In this document: positions 18,583 through 27,221 of the stretch, in pieces | How the letters are laid out: each line of letters begins with the position of its first letter | How positions within the stretch are numbered: position 1 is the first letter of the stretch | Assembly (NCBI RefSeq): GCF_900105535.1 | Contig: NZ_LT629779.1 | Location: forward strand, 2,480,001-2,544,000 | Length of the DNA stretch: 64,000 bases | Source of the DNA: Pseudarthrobacter equi | GTDB lineage: Bacteria > Actinomycetota > Actinomycetes > Actinomycetales > Micrococcaceae | Direction: 5' to 3' | Translations under genes and position numbers: made by a program | The notes under the pieces: generated by a model | What the model was told of the DNA's origin: nothing | The model's database searches: none | The model's input: the letters and a program-made list of their open reading frames with translations, nothing else

Positions 18583-20034
18583 TCACCAGGGGCTGGGCTT
18601 GTAATCCTTGAGGAAGACGCCGTACTGGTCTTCGCCGTTTTCACCCATGACAATGGGGTCGTAAACCCGGGCTGCACCGTCCACCAGGTCCAGCGGCGCG
18701 TGGAAGCCCTCCTCCATGAGGCGGACCTTCGTGTAGTGGGGCCGCTCGTCGGTGATCCAGCCGGTGTCCACGGCGGTCATCAGGATGCCGTCGGAATCCA
18801 GCATCTCCTGTGCGCTGGTCCGGGTCATCATGTTCAGCGCGGCTTTGGCCATGTTGGTGTGCGGGTGCCCGGCGCCCTTGTAGGCGCGGGAGAACTGGCC
18901 TTCCATGGCGGAGACGTTCACGATGTATTTGCGGTGTGCCGTGGACCGCTGCATGGCCCCGCGGAGCCGGCTGACCAGCAGGAACGGCGCCGTGACGTTG
19001 CAGAGCTGGACTTCAAGCATCTCCAGCGGGTCCACCTCGTCCACCACCTGCGTCCAGCTGTTGATGGTGGCCAGGTCCGGGACCAGTCCGCCGGCGTCGA
19101 TGGCCGTTCCCGCCGCGATGCGTTCCAGTGAGGCGGAACCGGTGGACAGTGCCAATGACGTCACGGCATCCCCGGCGAGGACGGGGTGCTCGGTGACGGT
19201 GCCTGCGATGGCCAGCGGATGCTTGTCATGTGCGTGGCCGAACGTCAGCAGCTCCGGTCCGCCGTTGGCCTGCTCCAGGGCTGCGGGCAGCGGTTCGTCC
19301 TCGGCATCCACCAGCGGCTTGTAGGCATTGCCGGAGCGGCGGACAGTCTGGGCGGCGTTGTTAATGATGATGTCCAGCGGCCCGGCCTCGTTGAGGGAGT
19401 CGGTCAGTGCCATGACCTGGGACGGGTCGCGGAGGTCGATGCCGACAATCCGCAGCCGGTGAAGCCAGTCGGCGCTGTCCTCCATGGCAGCGAACCGGCG
19501 GGCTGCGTCCTTGGGGAACCGGGTGGTGATGGTGGTGTGGGCGCCGTCCCGCAGCAGCCGGAGGGCGATGTACATGCCGATCTTGGCGCGGCCGCCGGTC
19601 AGCAGGGCGCTGCGGCCGGTGAGATCGGTGCGCGCATCTCGCTTGCTGTGGCTGAAGGCCGCACATTCCGGGCACAGCTGATGGTAGAAGGCATCCACCT
19701 GGGTGTAGTGCTGCTTGCAGATGTAGCACGGCCGGGACCGGATCAGGTGGCCGGCCACTTCGCCGGTGGCCGAGGGGGCGAGCTTGTTTCCGCGCGTCTC
19801 GTCGTCGATCCGGTCCGGGGCGGCCGTGGCCGTCAGGGCAATGACGGCACGGTCGGCGTCGGCAATCAGGTCGCGCTTGGTGACCCTGCGGTGGCGTTTG
19901 ACCGCTTTGAACATCTTGCCGGTGGCCCGGCGCACCGAGATGTAGTCAGGGTGCTCCTCGTCATAGACGTGGATGGTGTTCAGGACCTTGAGGCAGGCCT
20001 GGATTTCCTCAGGGGTCAGGTCGGGGGAGCTCAT
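18583..20034 (-). CDS. SDR oxidoreductase with N-terminal zinc ribbon
   Basis: 483 residues, twice the size of a plain SDR. Residues 1-95 form a basic N-terminal region. A zinc ribbon follows with C103-x2-C106 (PCYIC) and C121-x2-C124 (LCPEC). The Rossmann domain starts near residue 140 with LLTGGRAKIG (a GGxxxIG cofactor motif) and contains NNAAQ and the active-site Ser region VNVSAMEGQF. Where YxxxK is expected the sequence is HPHTNMAKAALN: Lys is kept but Thr replaces Tyr. Activity is therefore uncertain. Function unknown. Confidence 0.85.
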   Translation of the reverse strand: MSSPDLTPEEIQACLKVLNTIHVYDEEHPDYISVRRATGKMFKAVKRHRRVTKRDLIADADRAVIALTATAAPDRIDDETRGNKLAPSATGEVAGHLIRSRPCYICKQHYTQVDAFYHQLCPECAAFSHSKRDARTDLTGRSALLTGGRAKIGMYIALRLLRDGAHTTITTRFPKDAARRFAAMEDSADWLHRLRIVGIDLRDPSQVMALTDSLNEAGPLDIIINNAAQTVRRSGNAYKPLVDAEDEPLPAALEQANGGPELLTFGHAHDKHPLAIAGTVTEHPVLAGDAVTSLALSTGSASLERIAAGTAIDAGGLVPDLATINSWTQVVDEVDPLEMLEVQLCNVTAPFLLVSRLRGAMQRSTAHRKYIVNVSAMEGQFSRAYKGAGHPHTNMAKAALNMMTRTSAQEMLDSDGILMTAVDTGWITDERPHYTKVRLMEEGFHAPLDLVDGAARVYDPIVMGENGEDQYGVFLKDYKPSPW

Positions 20035-20073
20035 TGGGTCAATTTTACAGCGTGGAATCAGGGCATCATGACT

Positions 20074-20112
20074 GAAGGACCGGAGGCGCCGTGCAGGCGC
20101 CGCCGGTCCTTC
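20074..20112 (-). terminator. Hairpin downstream of glgC
   Basis: A stem GAAGGACCGG-GGCGCC with one bulged pair around a 5-nt loop, 20 bp beyond the glgC stop (glgC is on the minus strand). The stem is strong but lacks a good U-tract. Confidence 0.65.
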
Positions 20113-20132
20113 GACCAGATGTCAGCGGTGTG

Positions 20133-21539
20133 TCAGGAGACGCGTGCTCCGGGGGAAGCTTCGGCTGCGGCGGCGTGGGTCCGGGCCACCTTGTCCACCG
20201 ATTCGCGCACCTCCGGGTACTGGTCCGCCGCGGCCTTCACGGCATTGGGAACCAGGTGCAGGTTCTCGGCTGCCAGCTGGCGTTCGTGCTCGCCGGGCTC
20301 GGGGACCTCCTGGTACTTGGACAGGACAGTGATGCCCGATTCCGTGACCTTGAAGCCGCGTGCCCGGTCGAGGTCCGGGTCCAAACCGATCGCGGCGCCG
20401 GCCGGCACCTTGACGTTCTTGTCAATGATGGCCCGGTTGATCACGGCGCCCTCGCCGACCTGCACCTTGTCCATCAGCACGGAGTCGATCACCCTGCTGC
20501 TGGTTGCCACATACACGTCGTTGGAGAGGACGGAGCCCTCCACCACGCCGCCGGAGATCACCACGCCGCTGGAGACGATTGAATCCAGGGCGGTGCCTAC
20601 CGTGTTGTTGAGGCCTCGGACGAACTTGGCAGGCGGGGAGATGCTTTGCCGCGTGTAGATGGGCCACTCGGAGTTGTAGAGGTTGAACACCGGCAGCGGC
20701 GAGATGAGGTCCATGTGGGCGTCGTAGAAGGAGTCGATGGTGCCTACGTCGCGCCAGTAGGTGCGGTCGCGTTCGGTGGAGCCGGGGATTTCGTTGAGTG
20801 TGAAGTCGTAGACCCCTGCCTCGCCCTGGTTGACGAAGTAGGGGATGATGTCGCCACCCATGTCGTGCTTGGTGTCGAGCCGCTCGGCGTCCACGTGCAG
20901 GGCCGCAACCAGGGCGTCGGCGTCGAACACGTAGTTGCCCATAGAGGCGAGGAACTGGGACGGATCCGCAGCGAGGCCGGGCGTGGTGGCGGGCTTTTCA
21001 ACGAATGCCGCGATCTTCTGCGGATCGTTCTGGTCCACCTCGATGACGCCGAACTGGTCGGCCATGCTCAGTGGCTGGCGGACGGCGGCAACCGTTGCCT
21101 TGGCGCCGCTGTGGACGTGCTGCTCCACCATCTGGGCGAAGTCCATGCGGTAGACGTGGTCTGCACCGACCACGACGACGATGTCGGGGTTGGCGTCATG
21201 GATCAGGTTCAGGGACTGGTAAATGGCGTTGGCGCTGCCCAGGAACCAGCTCTTGCCCACGCGCTGCTGTGCGGGGACGGAGGCGACGTAGTTCCCCAGC
21301 TGGGTCGACATGCGCCAGGCTTCGGAAATATGCCGGTCGAGGCTATGGGATTTGTATTGGGTGAGGACCACAATTTGCAGGTAGCGCGAATTCACCAGGT
21401 TGGAAATCGCAAAATCGATAAGGCGGTAGCTGCCGGCGAAAGGCACCGCGGGCTTCGCCCGGTCAGCCGTCAGTGGCATCAGTCTGTTTCCCTCGCCACC
21501 TGCGAGGACAATGGCCAGGACTTTTTTATTCAACGGCAT
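20133..21539 (-). CDS. glgC: Glucose-1-phosphate adenylyltransferase GlgC
   Basis: 468 residues, longer than the roughly 400-430 of the common GlgC because of a C-terminal extension of about 35 residues. Nucleotide site [12 protein letters not shown] near residue 13, then [16 protein letters not shown]-equivalent GSANAIYQS, and the left-handed β-helix C-terminal domain. It makes ADP-glucose for glycogen. RBS AGGAG lies eight nt upstream of the ATG. Divergent from glgA across 93 bp. Confidence 0.93.
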   Translation of the reverse strand: MPLNKKVLAIVLAGGEGNRLMPLTADRAKPAVPFAGSYRLIDFAISNLVNSRYLQIVVLTQYKSHSLDRHISEAWRMSTQLGNYVASVPAQQRVGKSWFLGSANAIYQSLNLIHDANPDIVVVVGADHVYRMDFAQMVEQHVHSGAKATVAAVRQPLSMADQFGVIEVDQNDPQKIAAFVEKPATTPGLAADPSQFLASMGNYVFDADALVAALHVDAERLDTKHDMGGDIIPYFVNQGEAGVYDFTLNEIPGSTERDRTYWRDVGTIDSFYDAHMDLISPLPVFNLYNSEWPIYTRQSISPPAKFVRGLNNTVGTALDSIVSSGVVISGGVVEGSVLSNDVYVATSSRVIDSVLMDKVQVGEGAVINRAIIDKNVKVPAGAAIGLDPDLDRARGFKVTESGITVLSKYQEVPEPGEHERQLAAENLHLVPNAVKAAADQYPEVRESVDKVARTHAAAAEASPGARVS

Positions 21540-21577
21540 AGTGGTCGCTCCTGTACGCCTTCGTAACTCCCCAAGAC

Positions 21578-21596
21578 AGTCCGGTACGCCCGGACT
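21578..21596. promoter_or_regulatory. Small palindrome in glgC-glgA spacer
   Basis: AGTCCGG and its complement CCGGACT separated by 5 bp, in the 93-bp spacer between the divergent glycogen genes. It could be an operator shared by both genes or an unrelated hairpin in the glgA leader. Nothing else supports it. Confidence 0.3.
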
Positions 21597-21632
21597 CCTT
21601 CACACTAGAACAGTTATGCGTGAAGGACTACC

Positions 21633-22847
21633 TTGGGTCTTGTGCGAATAGATATTGTGACTAAAGAGTTCCCGCCGGAAATTTATGGTGGCGCCGGGGT
21701 GCACGTCGCCGAACTGAGCAGGGTGCTTAGTAAGCACGTTGACCTGCAGGTTCGTGCCTTCGGTGCTCCACGCGACGCCGACTATCACGGGGCAGCGGTG
21801 ACTTCCTACGCTGTGCCGGAGGACTTGGGCTCCGCCAACGCCGCCGTGCAGACGCTGGGCGTGGACCTGAGGATCGTTCCGGACATCGCGGGCGCCGACC
21901 TGGTCCACTCGCATACCTGGTACGCCAACATGGCCGGCCACCTGGCCTCGCTGCTGCACGGAATTCCGCATGTTTTGAGTGCCCACAGCCTGGAGCCCCT
22001 GCGGCCGTGGAAGGCGGAGCAGCTGGGTGGCGGCTACGCCCTGTCCTCCTGGGTCGAGAAGACAGCGTATGAGGCTGCCGCCGCCATCATTGCCGTGTCC
22101 GAGGGCATGCGGCAGGACATCCTGCGCAGCTACCCCGACGTGAATCCGGAGAAGGTCCGGGTGGTGCACAACGGCATCGATGTCGAGATGTGGACGCGTG
22201 ACGAAAACGACGACGCCATCCGTGCGCTGGGCATTGATCCCGCCAGGCCAAGTGTCGTCTTTGTGGGAAGAAACACGCGGCAGAAGGGGGTTCCATACCT
22301 CCTTCGGGCAGCCGCGAAGCTTCCTGATGACGTCCAGCTCGTTCTGTGCCTGGGCGCGGCCGACACCCCGGAACTGGCCGCCGAGACCGCCGCACTCATC
22401 GAGGACCTGCAGAAGCAGCGGACCGGTGTGGTGCTGATCGAGCGGATGTTGCCCCGCCACGAGCTCATACAGGTTCTGAGCCACGCCACCGCCTTCGCCT
22501 GCCCCTCCATTTACGAGCCGCTCGGCATCGTTAACCTCGAGGCCATGGCCTGCGGTGCCGCAGTGGTGGCCAGCGCCACGGGTGGCATTCCCGAGGTGGT
22601 GGAGCACGGCCGGACCGGGCTGCTGGTGGACCTTGAGCAGGTCACCGACGGTACCGGGACGCCGCTGGACCCCGAAAAGTTCGTCAGTGAATTCGCGGCC
22701 GCCCTCACGGAAGTCGTGTCCGATCCGGCCCGCGCGAGGGCCATGGGCCAGGCGGGCCGCGAGCGTGCCGAAAAGCACTTCTCGTGGGAGTCCATCACGG
22801 AGACCACCCTCGAGGTGTACCGCTCGGTGCTGCCCGCCGTCAGCTGA
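21633..22847 (+). CDS. glgA: Glycogen synthase, actinobacterial GT4 type
   Basis: 404 residues, GT-B fold, GT4 family. N-terminal DIVTKEFPPEIYGGAGVHVAELS is diagnostic of actinobacterial GlgA; the C-terminal half has FVGRNTRQKGV and the nucleotide-sugar motif PSIYEPLGIVNLEAMA. In M. tuberculosis the homologue (GlgM) makes maltose 1-phosphate from ADP-glucose and glucose 1-phosphate. That activity is a real alternative here. The TTG start at 21633 has GAAGGA five nt upstream; GTG at 21642 (MRIDIV) is the usual annotated start in relatives. Confidence 0.9.
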   Translation: MGLVRIDIVTKEFPPEIYGGAGVHVAELSRVLSKHVDLQVRAFGAPRDADYHGAAVTSYAVPEDLGSANAAVQTLGVDLRIVPDIAGADLVHSHTWYANMAGHLASLLHGIPHVLSAHSLEPLRPWKAEQLGGGYALSSWVEKTAYEAAAAIIAVSEGMRQDILRSYPDVNPEKVRVVHNGIDVEMWTRDENDDAIRALGIDPARPSVVFVGRNTRQKGVPYLLRAAAKLPDDVQLVLCLGAADTPELAAETAALIEDLQKQRTGVVLIERMLPRHELIQVLSHATAFACPSIYEPLGIVNLEAMACGAAVVASATGGIPEVVEHGRTGLLVDLEQVTDGTGTPLDPEKFVSEFAAALTEVVSDPARARAMGQAGRERAEKHFSWESITETTLEVYRSVLPAVS

Positions 22848-22864
22848 CGTCCCCCCAGCAGTAC

Positions 22865-22908
22865 GACGACGGCGCCGCTCCCCGTGGAAGGGAAGCGGCG
22901 CCGTCGTC
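22865..22908 (+). terminator. Hairpin after glgA
   Basis: A perfect 15-bp stem GACGACGGCGCCGCT with a 14-nt loop, starting 17 bp after the glgA stop. No T-run follows. It lies between glgA and the opposing acyl-CoA oxidase gene and could act on both. Confidence 0.65.
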
Positions 22909-22953
22909 ATGCCAGGACTTTGCTCTTGGGCGGTGGTGGGCCGCCGGCGGGCT

Positions 22954-25068
22954 TTAGGCTTTGCGGCCGCCGGCTTTGCGGGCCAGCAGCACCTTTTCGT
23001 CCACGGGGGTCTGTCCGCTGGCACGTTGGCTGCGGAAGTACGCGCGGGCCTCGTCCTGGCGTACCTTTTCGGCGCCGGTGGCGATGGTGGCGCGGACGTG
23101 TTCGTCGCCGTACCCGAACGCGTCCACCAGGTCCAGTGCGTGCGGCCTGATCTTCTCGAGCAGCCTGTTGATGTAGCCGCCTACGGTACGCGCCCGCTGC
23201 ATGGAGAGCCTGCCGTTCATGAGGTACCAGGAGAGGTTCTTCTCGATCAGGGACAGCCCGAAGAGGTCACGCAGCCAGGTCAGGACCTTCTTGGTGCCGG
23301 GGTCGCTGACGTCGGCGAGCGCCTCGGTGAAGGCCTCCCACTGCAGCAGTTCGGCGTGGGCCTGCGCAGCGTCGATCAGTTCGTTCTGGTGGCGGTTGAA
23401 GAGGGCCGCGCCCTTGTCCTGGGGGAGCCGGTTGCTGCCCTTGAGCGCGGTGGCGGCCTCAGCGACCATGGTCTGCACCCGGTCGGTGAGGAGGGCCCGC
23501 TGTCCTTCCTCGTCCCGCAGGGCGATCGCGGCCTTCTGCACGGAGCCGGTGTCGGTGATGAACTGTGCCACCTGGCGCAGGCCGGTGCGGTGGATCGCCG
23601 CGCCGGTGGCCTGCCCCACCACATAGCGGGCCAGGACACCGAAGTCCACGTTGCGGAACTCCTTGGCGTAGTCGGCCAGCAGCCGCTTGGCAACGAGCTG
23701 CAGCAGCACGGTGTTGTCGCCTTCGAACGTGGCGTAGACGTCCAGATCGGCCCGGAGCGAGGCGAACCGGTTTTCAATCAGGAACCCGGCGCCGCCGCAG
23801 GCTTCGCGGCATTCCTGCAGGGTGTCCAGGGCATGCCAGGTGCTGAGGGGCTTGAGGGCCGCCGCAAGGGTTTCGAGGTCCTGGCGGTCCGCGTCGGTGT
23901 CCGCGGCGCCGGAGAAGACGTCGTCGAACTTCTGCAGCAGCTGTTCGTGCGCAAACCCGGCGGCGTAGGTGGTGGCGAGCCGGGTGAACAGGCGGCGCTG
24001 GTGCCGCTGGTAGTCCAGCAGCACTTCCTCGTCCGTGTGGGACGAAGCGTTGAACTGCCGGCGCTCGGTGGCGTACTGGATGGCGGCTTTCAGCGCCACC
24101 TTGGATGCCGCCACCGCTGCACCGTCCAGGGACACCCTGCCCTGGACCAGGGTTCCCAGCATGGTGAAGAAGCGCCGGCCGGGGCTGGCGATGGGGGAGC
24201 TGTAGGTGCCGTCGGCAGCGACGTCGCCGTAGCGGTTGAGCAGGTTGGTGCGCGGGACCCTGACATTGGTGAAATGCAGCCGTCCGTTGTCGATCCCGTT
24301 GAGGCCGCCCTTGATTCCGTCGTCCTCACCGCCGATGCCCGGCAGGAATTCCTTGGTGTCCGGGTCGCGGAGGTCCACATAGAAGGCGTGGACCCCGTGG
24401 TTGACGCCCTGCGTCACCAGCTGGGCGAACACCACTGCGCCGAGTCCGTCCGTTGCGGCGTTCCCGATGTAGTCCTTCCAGGCAGCGCGGAAGGGCGTGT
24501 GGATAACGAATTCCGCGGTGCCGGGGTCGTAGGTGGCAGTGGTGGCGATGCTTGCAACGTCGGAGCCGTGTCCGGTTTCGGTCATGGCGAAGCAACCGGG
24601 GATTTCAAGGCTCATGATTCCGGGGAGCCACTTGGCGTGGTGTTCTGCTGTGCCAAGGTGCATGACGGCTGAGCCGAACAGTCCCCACTGCACCCCGGCT
24701 TTGATCTGCAGCGACGGGTCCGCAACCACCAGCTCCTCGAAGCCGGCGATGTTGCCGCCGTGGTCGTCGGAGCCGCCAAGCTCGGAAGGGAAGGCGCGGT
24801 GGACCGCCCCGTTGTCAACGAGGTACTGCAACTGCCCGAAGACCCTGGCGCGGTGGTCCGTGTGGGTCTCGCCCTCGACCTTGTGCAGTTCGGGACGGGC
24901 GGCGAGCTCCCGCGCCTGGCGGCGGACATCCGCCCACTTGCCCAGGAGTTGCCTGCCCAGCGCTTCGGTGTCGACGGCGGGCAGGGGGCGGTCCGTGTGG
25001 GCAGGGACCCGGGCGGTTCCGGCCGGCCCGGAGCCCTTGGCGGCGGGGCGGTCCACTACTTCAGTCAT
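22954..25068 (-). CDS. Acyl-CoA oxidase/dehydrogenase, ACOX-like
   Basis: 704 residues, close to acyl-CoA oxidases and far longer than the roughly 380 of ordinary dehydrogenases. Flavin-binding motif FAMTETGHGSD, ACOX-type TTATYDPGTAEF, and the catalytic Glu motif YATFEGDNTVLLQ near residue 440. It oxidises acyl-CoA to 2-enoyl-CoA in β-oxidation; oxygen versus ETF as electron acceptor cannot be told. The ATG at 25068 is one base after the TGA of the tetR gene, so the two are one operon. A longer frame upstream is just the tetR gene in another frame. Confidence 0.9.
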   Translation of the reverse strand: MTEVVDRPAAKGSGPAGTARVPAHTDRPLPAVDTEALGRQLLGKWADVRRQARELAARPELHKVEGETHTDHRARVFGQLQYLVDNGAVHRAFPSELGGSDDHGGNIAGFEELVVADPSLQIKAGVQWGLFGSAVMHLGTAEHHAKWLPGIMSLEIPGCFAMTETGHGSDVASIATTATYDPGTAEFVIHTPFRAAWKDYIGNAATDGLGAVVFAQLVTQGVNHGVHAFYVDLRDPDTKEFLPGIGGEDDGIKGGLNGIDNGRLHFTNVRVPRTNLLNRYGDVAADGTYSSPIASPGRRFFTMLGTLVQGRVSLDGAAVAASKVALKAAIQYATERRQFNASSHTDEEVLLDYQRHQRRLFTRLATTYAAGFAHEQLLQKFDDVFSGAADTDADRQDLETLAAALKPLSTWHALDTLQECREACGGAGFLIENRFASLRADLDVYATFEGDNTVLLQLVAKRLLADYAKEFRNVDFGVLARYVVGQATGAAIHRTGLRQVAQFITDTGSVQKAAIALRDEEGQRALLTDRVQTMVAEAATALKGSNRLPQDKGAALFNRHQNELIDAAQAHAELLQWEAFTEALADVSDPGTKKVLTWLRDLFGLSLIEKNLSWYLMNGRLSMQRARTVGGYINRLLEKIRPHALDLVDAFGYGDEHVRATIATGAEKVRQDEARAYFRSQRASGQTPVDEKVLLARKAGGRKA

Positions 25069-25069
25069 G

Positions 25070-25789
25070 TCAATGTCCTTCGTTGGTGCTGACAGGTTGC
25101 TTGGTGGTGCTCGGAGTAGACAGTTCGGGTGCGATGCCGACGCAGAGCCAGTCGGTGATTTGGCGGGCCATGGCGTCCTGGCCCGGTTTGGCGGGGGAGT
25201 CAGGGGTGCTGAGCCACTGTTCGCCGGCGTTTCGCACGAGGCCGATGGCGGCCTTGGGCCAGAACCCGATGACCGCTTCCTTCCCGTCACCCAAGTGGGA
25301 GCGCATGGGGGTGGCGATCATCTCGGCCACTGCGTCGAAGAAGTGCCCCAGGGCGCCGGAGACGGCCGCCGCGCCGGACGCCTCGGCGTGGCGTGTCACG
25401 AAGGTGTAGACGTTCGGGCTGGTGGACGCCATCTGCAGGTAGGCGGAGACCATCGCGAACAGCCCTTCCCGCGGCGTCACAGCGCTCTGAGCGGCCTCGC
25501 GGATACGCCGCTGCATCTGGTCCAGGACCACCTCGCCCACCGCCTGCTGCAACCCGGCCTTGTCGCCAAAGTAGCGGTAGAACACGGACTTGGACGTTCC
25601 GGCAGCTGCGGCGATGTCCTCCATGGAGGCGTCGCTGCCAAGTGCATGTACCGCCCGCCGGGCCTGCTTGATCAGCTGCCGCCGGCGTTCTTCACGGTGG
25701 GACTCCCAGCGGGACGACCTGCCGTCCGGACTGGCTGCAGGGGAGTGCCCGTCGGCGCGTGCTTCAGTTACTGCTCCGGGGATGTTCAC
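25070..25789 (-). CDS. TetR family regulator of the fatty-acid oxidation genes
   Basis: 239 residues. HTH region about residues 45-72 (MEDIAAAAGTSKSVFYRYFGDKAGL), followed by a long ligand-binding domain (about residues 75-215). The GTG start at 25789 (MNIPGAVTEA) lies directly beside one arm of a 31-bp perfect palindrome, which makes autoregulation likely. It precedes the acyl-CoA oxidase gene in one operon and faces the thiolase operon. Acyl-CoA is the natural guess for the effector; this is inferred from context only. Confidence 0.9.
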   Translation of the reverse strand: MNIPGAVTEARADGHSPAASPDGRSSRWESHREERRRQLIKQARRAVHALGSDASMEDIAAAAGTSKSVFYRYFGDKAGLQQAVGEVVLDQMQRRIREAAQSAVTPREGLFAMVSAYLQMASTSPNVYTFVTRHAEASGAAAVSGALGHFFDAVAEMIATPMRSHLGDGKEAVIGFWPKAAIGLVRNAGEQWLSTPDSPAKPGQDAMARQITDWLCVGIAPELSTPSTTKQPVSTNEGH

Positions 25790-25820
25790 GATACCCAGCG
25801 TATCAGGTACGCTGGGTATC
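25790..25820. promoter_or_regulatory. Palindromic operator for the TetR regulator
   Basis: Perfect 13-bp arms GATACCCAGCGTA and TACGCTGGGTATC separated by TCAGG. It sits between the divergent tetR and thiolase starts, touching the tetR start codon and ending 30 bp before the thiolase ATG. Binding here would block both transcripts. No other copy of this palindrome was seen in the window. Confidence 0.88.
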
Positions 25821-25850
25821 GGTAACTGCATGCGACCAGAGGAGATACCC

Positions 25851-27212
25851 ATGTCCATTGACGGACAGTCAGCCACCGGCCCCGAAGAGTCAGCCCGCCC
25901 AACCGCGGGGGCCACCGCGCTCCGCCGGGCAGTCGTTGTGGGCGGCAACAGGATTCCCTTCGCCCGTGCCGGAGGTGCCTACGCAAAGTCCTCCAACCAG
26001 GACATGCTGACGGCGGCCCTGGACGGACTCATTGCCCGCTTCGGCCTCCAGGACGAACGCCTGGGAGAGGTGGCAGCCGGCGCGGTACTCAAGCATTCCC
26101 GTGACTTCAACCTGACCCGCGAAGCTGTCCTCGGCTCGGCGCTGTCAGCCGAAACGCCGGCCTACGACCTCCAGCAGGCCTGCGCCACGGGCCTGGAAAC
26201 CGTGGTGGGCCTGTCCAACAAGATCAAGCTCGGCCAGATTGACTCAGCCATCGCCGGCGGGGTCGACTCCGCCTCGGACGCCCCAGTGGTGGTCAGCGAA
26301 GGCCTCAGGGAGGTCATCCTCGACCTCAACCGGGCAAAGACGCTGCCGCAGCGGCTGCAGATCCTCAGCCGCCTGCGCCCCAAGGACCTGGCTCCGCTGG
26401 CTCCGGGTACCGCAGAACCGCGCACCGGCCTGTCCATGGGGGAGCACCAGGCCCTCACGACAGCCCAATGGAAGGTTTCCCGGGAAGCCCAGGATGAGCT
26501 TGCCCTCAACAGCCACCGCAACCTTGCAGCCGCCTACGAGGCTGGCTTCTTTGACGACCTCATCACCCCCTACCGGGGACTGTCCCGCGACGGCAACATG
26601 CGCGCCGATACCTCGGCGGAAAAGCTCGCGTCGCTGAAGCCCGTCTTCGGCAGGAACCTTGGCGCCGACGCCACCATGACCGCCGGAAACTCGACGCCGC
26701 TGACAGACGGCGCTTCAACGGTCCTGCTGGCCTCGGACGAATGGGCAGACGCCCGCGACCTGCCGAAGCTCGCTGCCGTGGTGGGCGCTGAGGCCGCGGC
26801 GGTGGACTTCGTCCACGGCAAGGACGGGCTCCTGATGGCTCCGGTCTTCGCGGTTCCCAGGCTGCTGGCCCGCCACAACCTGACGTTGGCGGACATCGAC
26901 TACTTCGAGATCCACGAAGCCTTCGCGGCCACCGTATTGAGCACGCTTGCTGCGTGGGAGGACGAAGAGTTCGGCCGCACCCGGTTGGGCCTGGACGGTG
27001 CCCTCGGCAAGGTGGACCGCTCACGTTTGAACGTCAACGGCTCGTCGCTGGCCGCAGGACACCCGTTTGCGGCCACGGGCGGACGCATCGTGGCGTCGCT
27101 GGCCAAGTTGCTGCACGCCAAGGGCAGCACGGACGGGCGGCCGGCCCGCGGACTGGTGTCGGTGTGCGCTGCCGGCGGCCAGGGCGTCGTCGCAATCCTG
27201 GAATCGGTGTAG
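25851..27212 (+). CDS. Acetyl-CoA C-acyltransferase (thiolase), FadA2/FadI-like
   Basis: 453 residues. Nucleophile Cys111 in LQQACATGLE, His motif HEAFAATVL, and acid/base Cys in CAAGGQG close to the C-terminus. The length with extra loop insertions is like FadI/FadA2 rather than the 390-residue biosynthetic thiolases. It cleaves 3-ketoacyl-CoA in β-oxidation. ATG at 25851 with AGAGGAG eight nt upstream. It starts a three-gene operon with the large FabG (9-bp gap) and MaoC hydratase. Confidence 0.92.
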   Translation: MSIDGQSATGPEESARPTAGATALRRAVVVGGNRIPFARAGGAYAKSSNQDMLTAALDGLIARFGLQDERLGEVAAGAVLKHSRDFNLTREAVLGSALSAETPAYDLQQACATGLETVVGLSNKIKLGQIDSAIAGGVDSASDAPVVVSEGLREVILDLNRAKTLPQRLQILSRLRPKDLAPLAPGTAEPRTGLSMGEHQALTTAQWKVSREAQDELALNSHRNLAAAYEAGFFDDLITPYRGLSRDGNMRADTSAEKLASLKPVFGRNLGADATMTAGNSTPLTDGASTVLLASDEWADARDLPKLAAVVGAEAAAVDFVHGKDGLLMAPVFAVPRLLARHNLTLADIDYFEIHEAFAATVLSTLAAWEDEEFGRTRLGLDGALGKVDRSRLNVNGSSLAAGHPFAATGGRIVASLAKLLHAKGSTDGRPARGLVSVCAAGGQGVVAILESV

Positions 27213-27221
27213 GAGGCGGGC

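Noticed and set aside
22555..24672. 705-codon plus-strand frame
   Set aside because: It runs out of frame through the end of glgA and then antisense to the ACOX-like gene; low-complexity translation without motifs.
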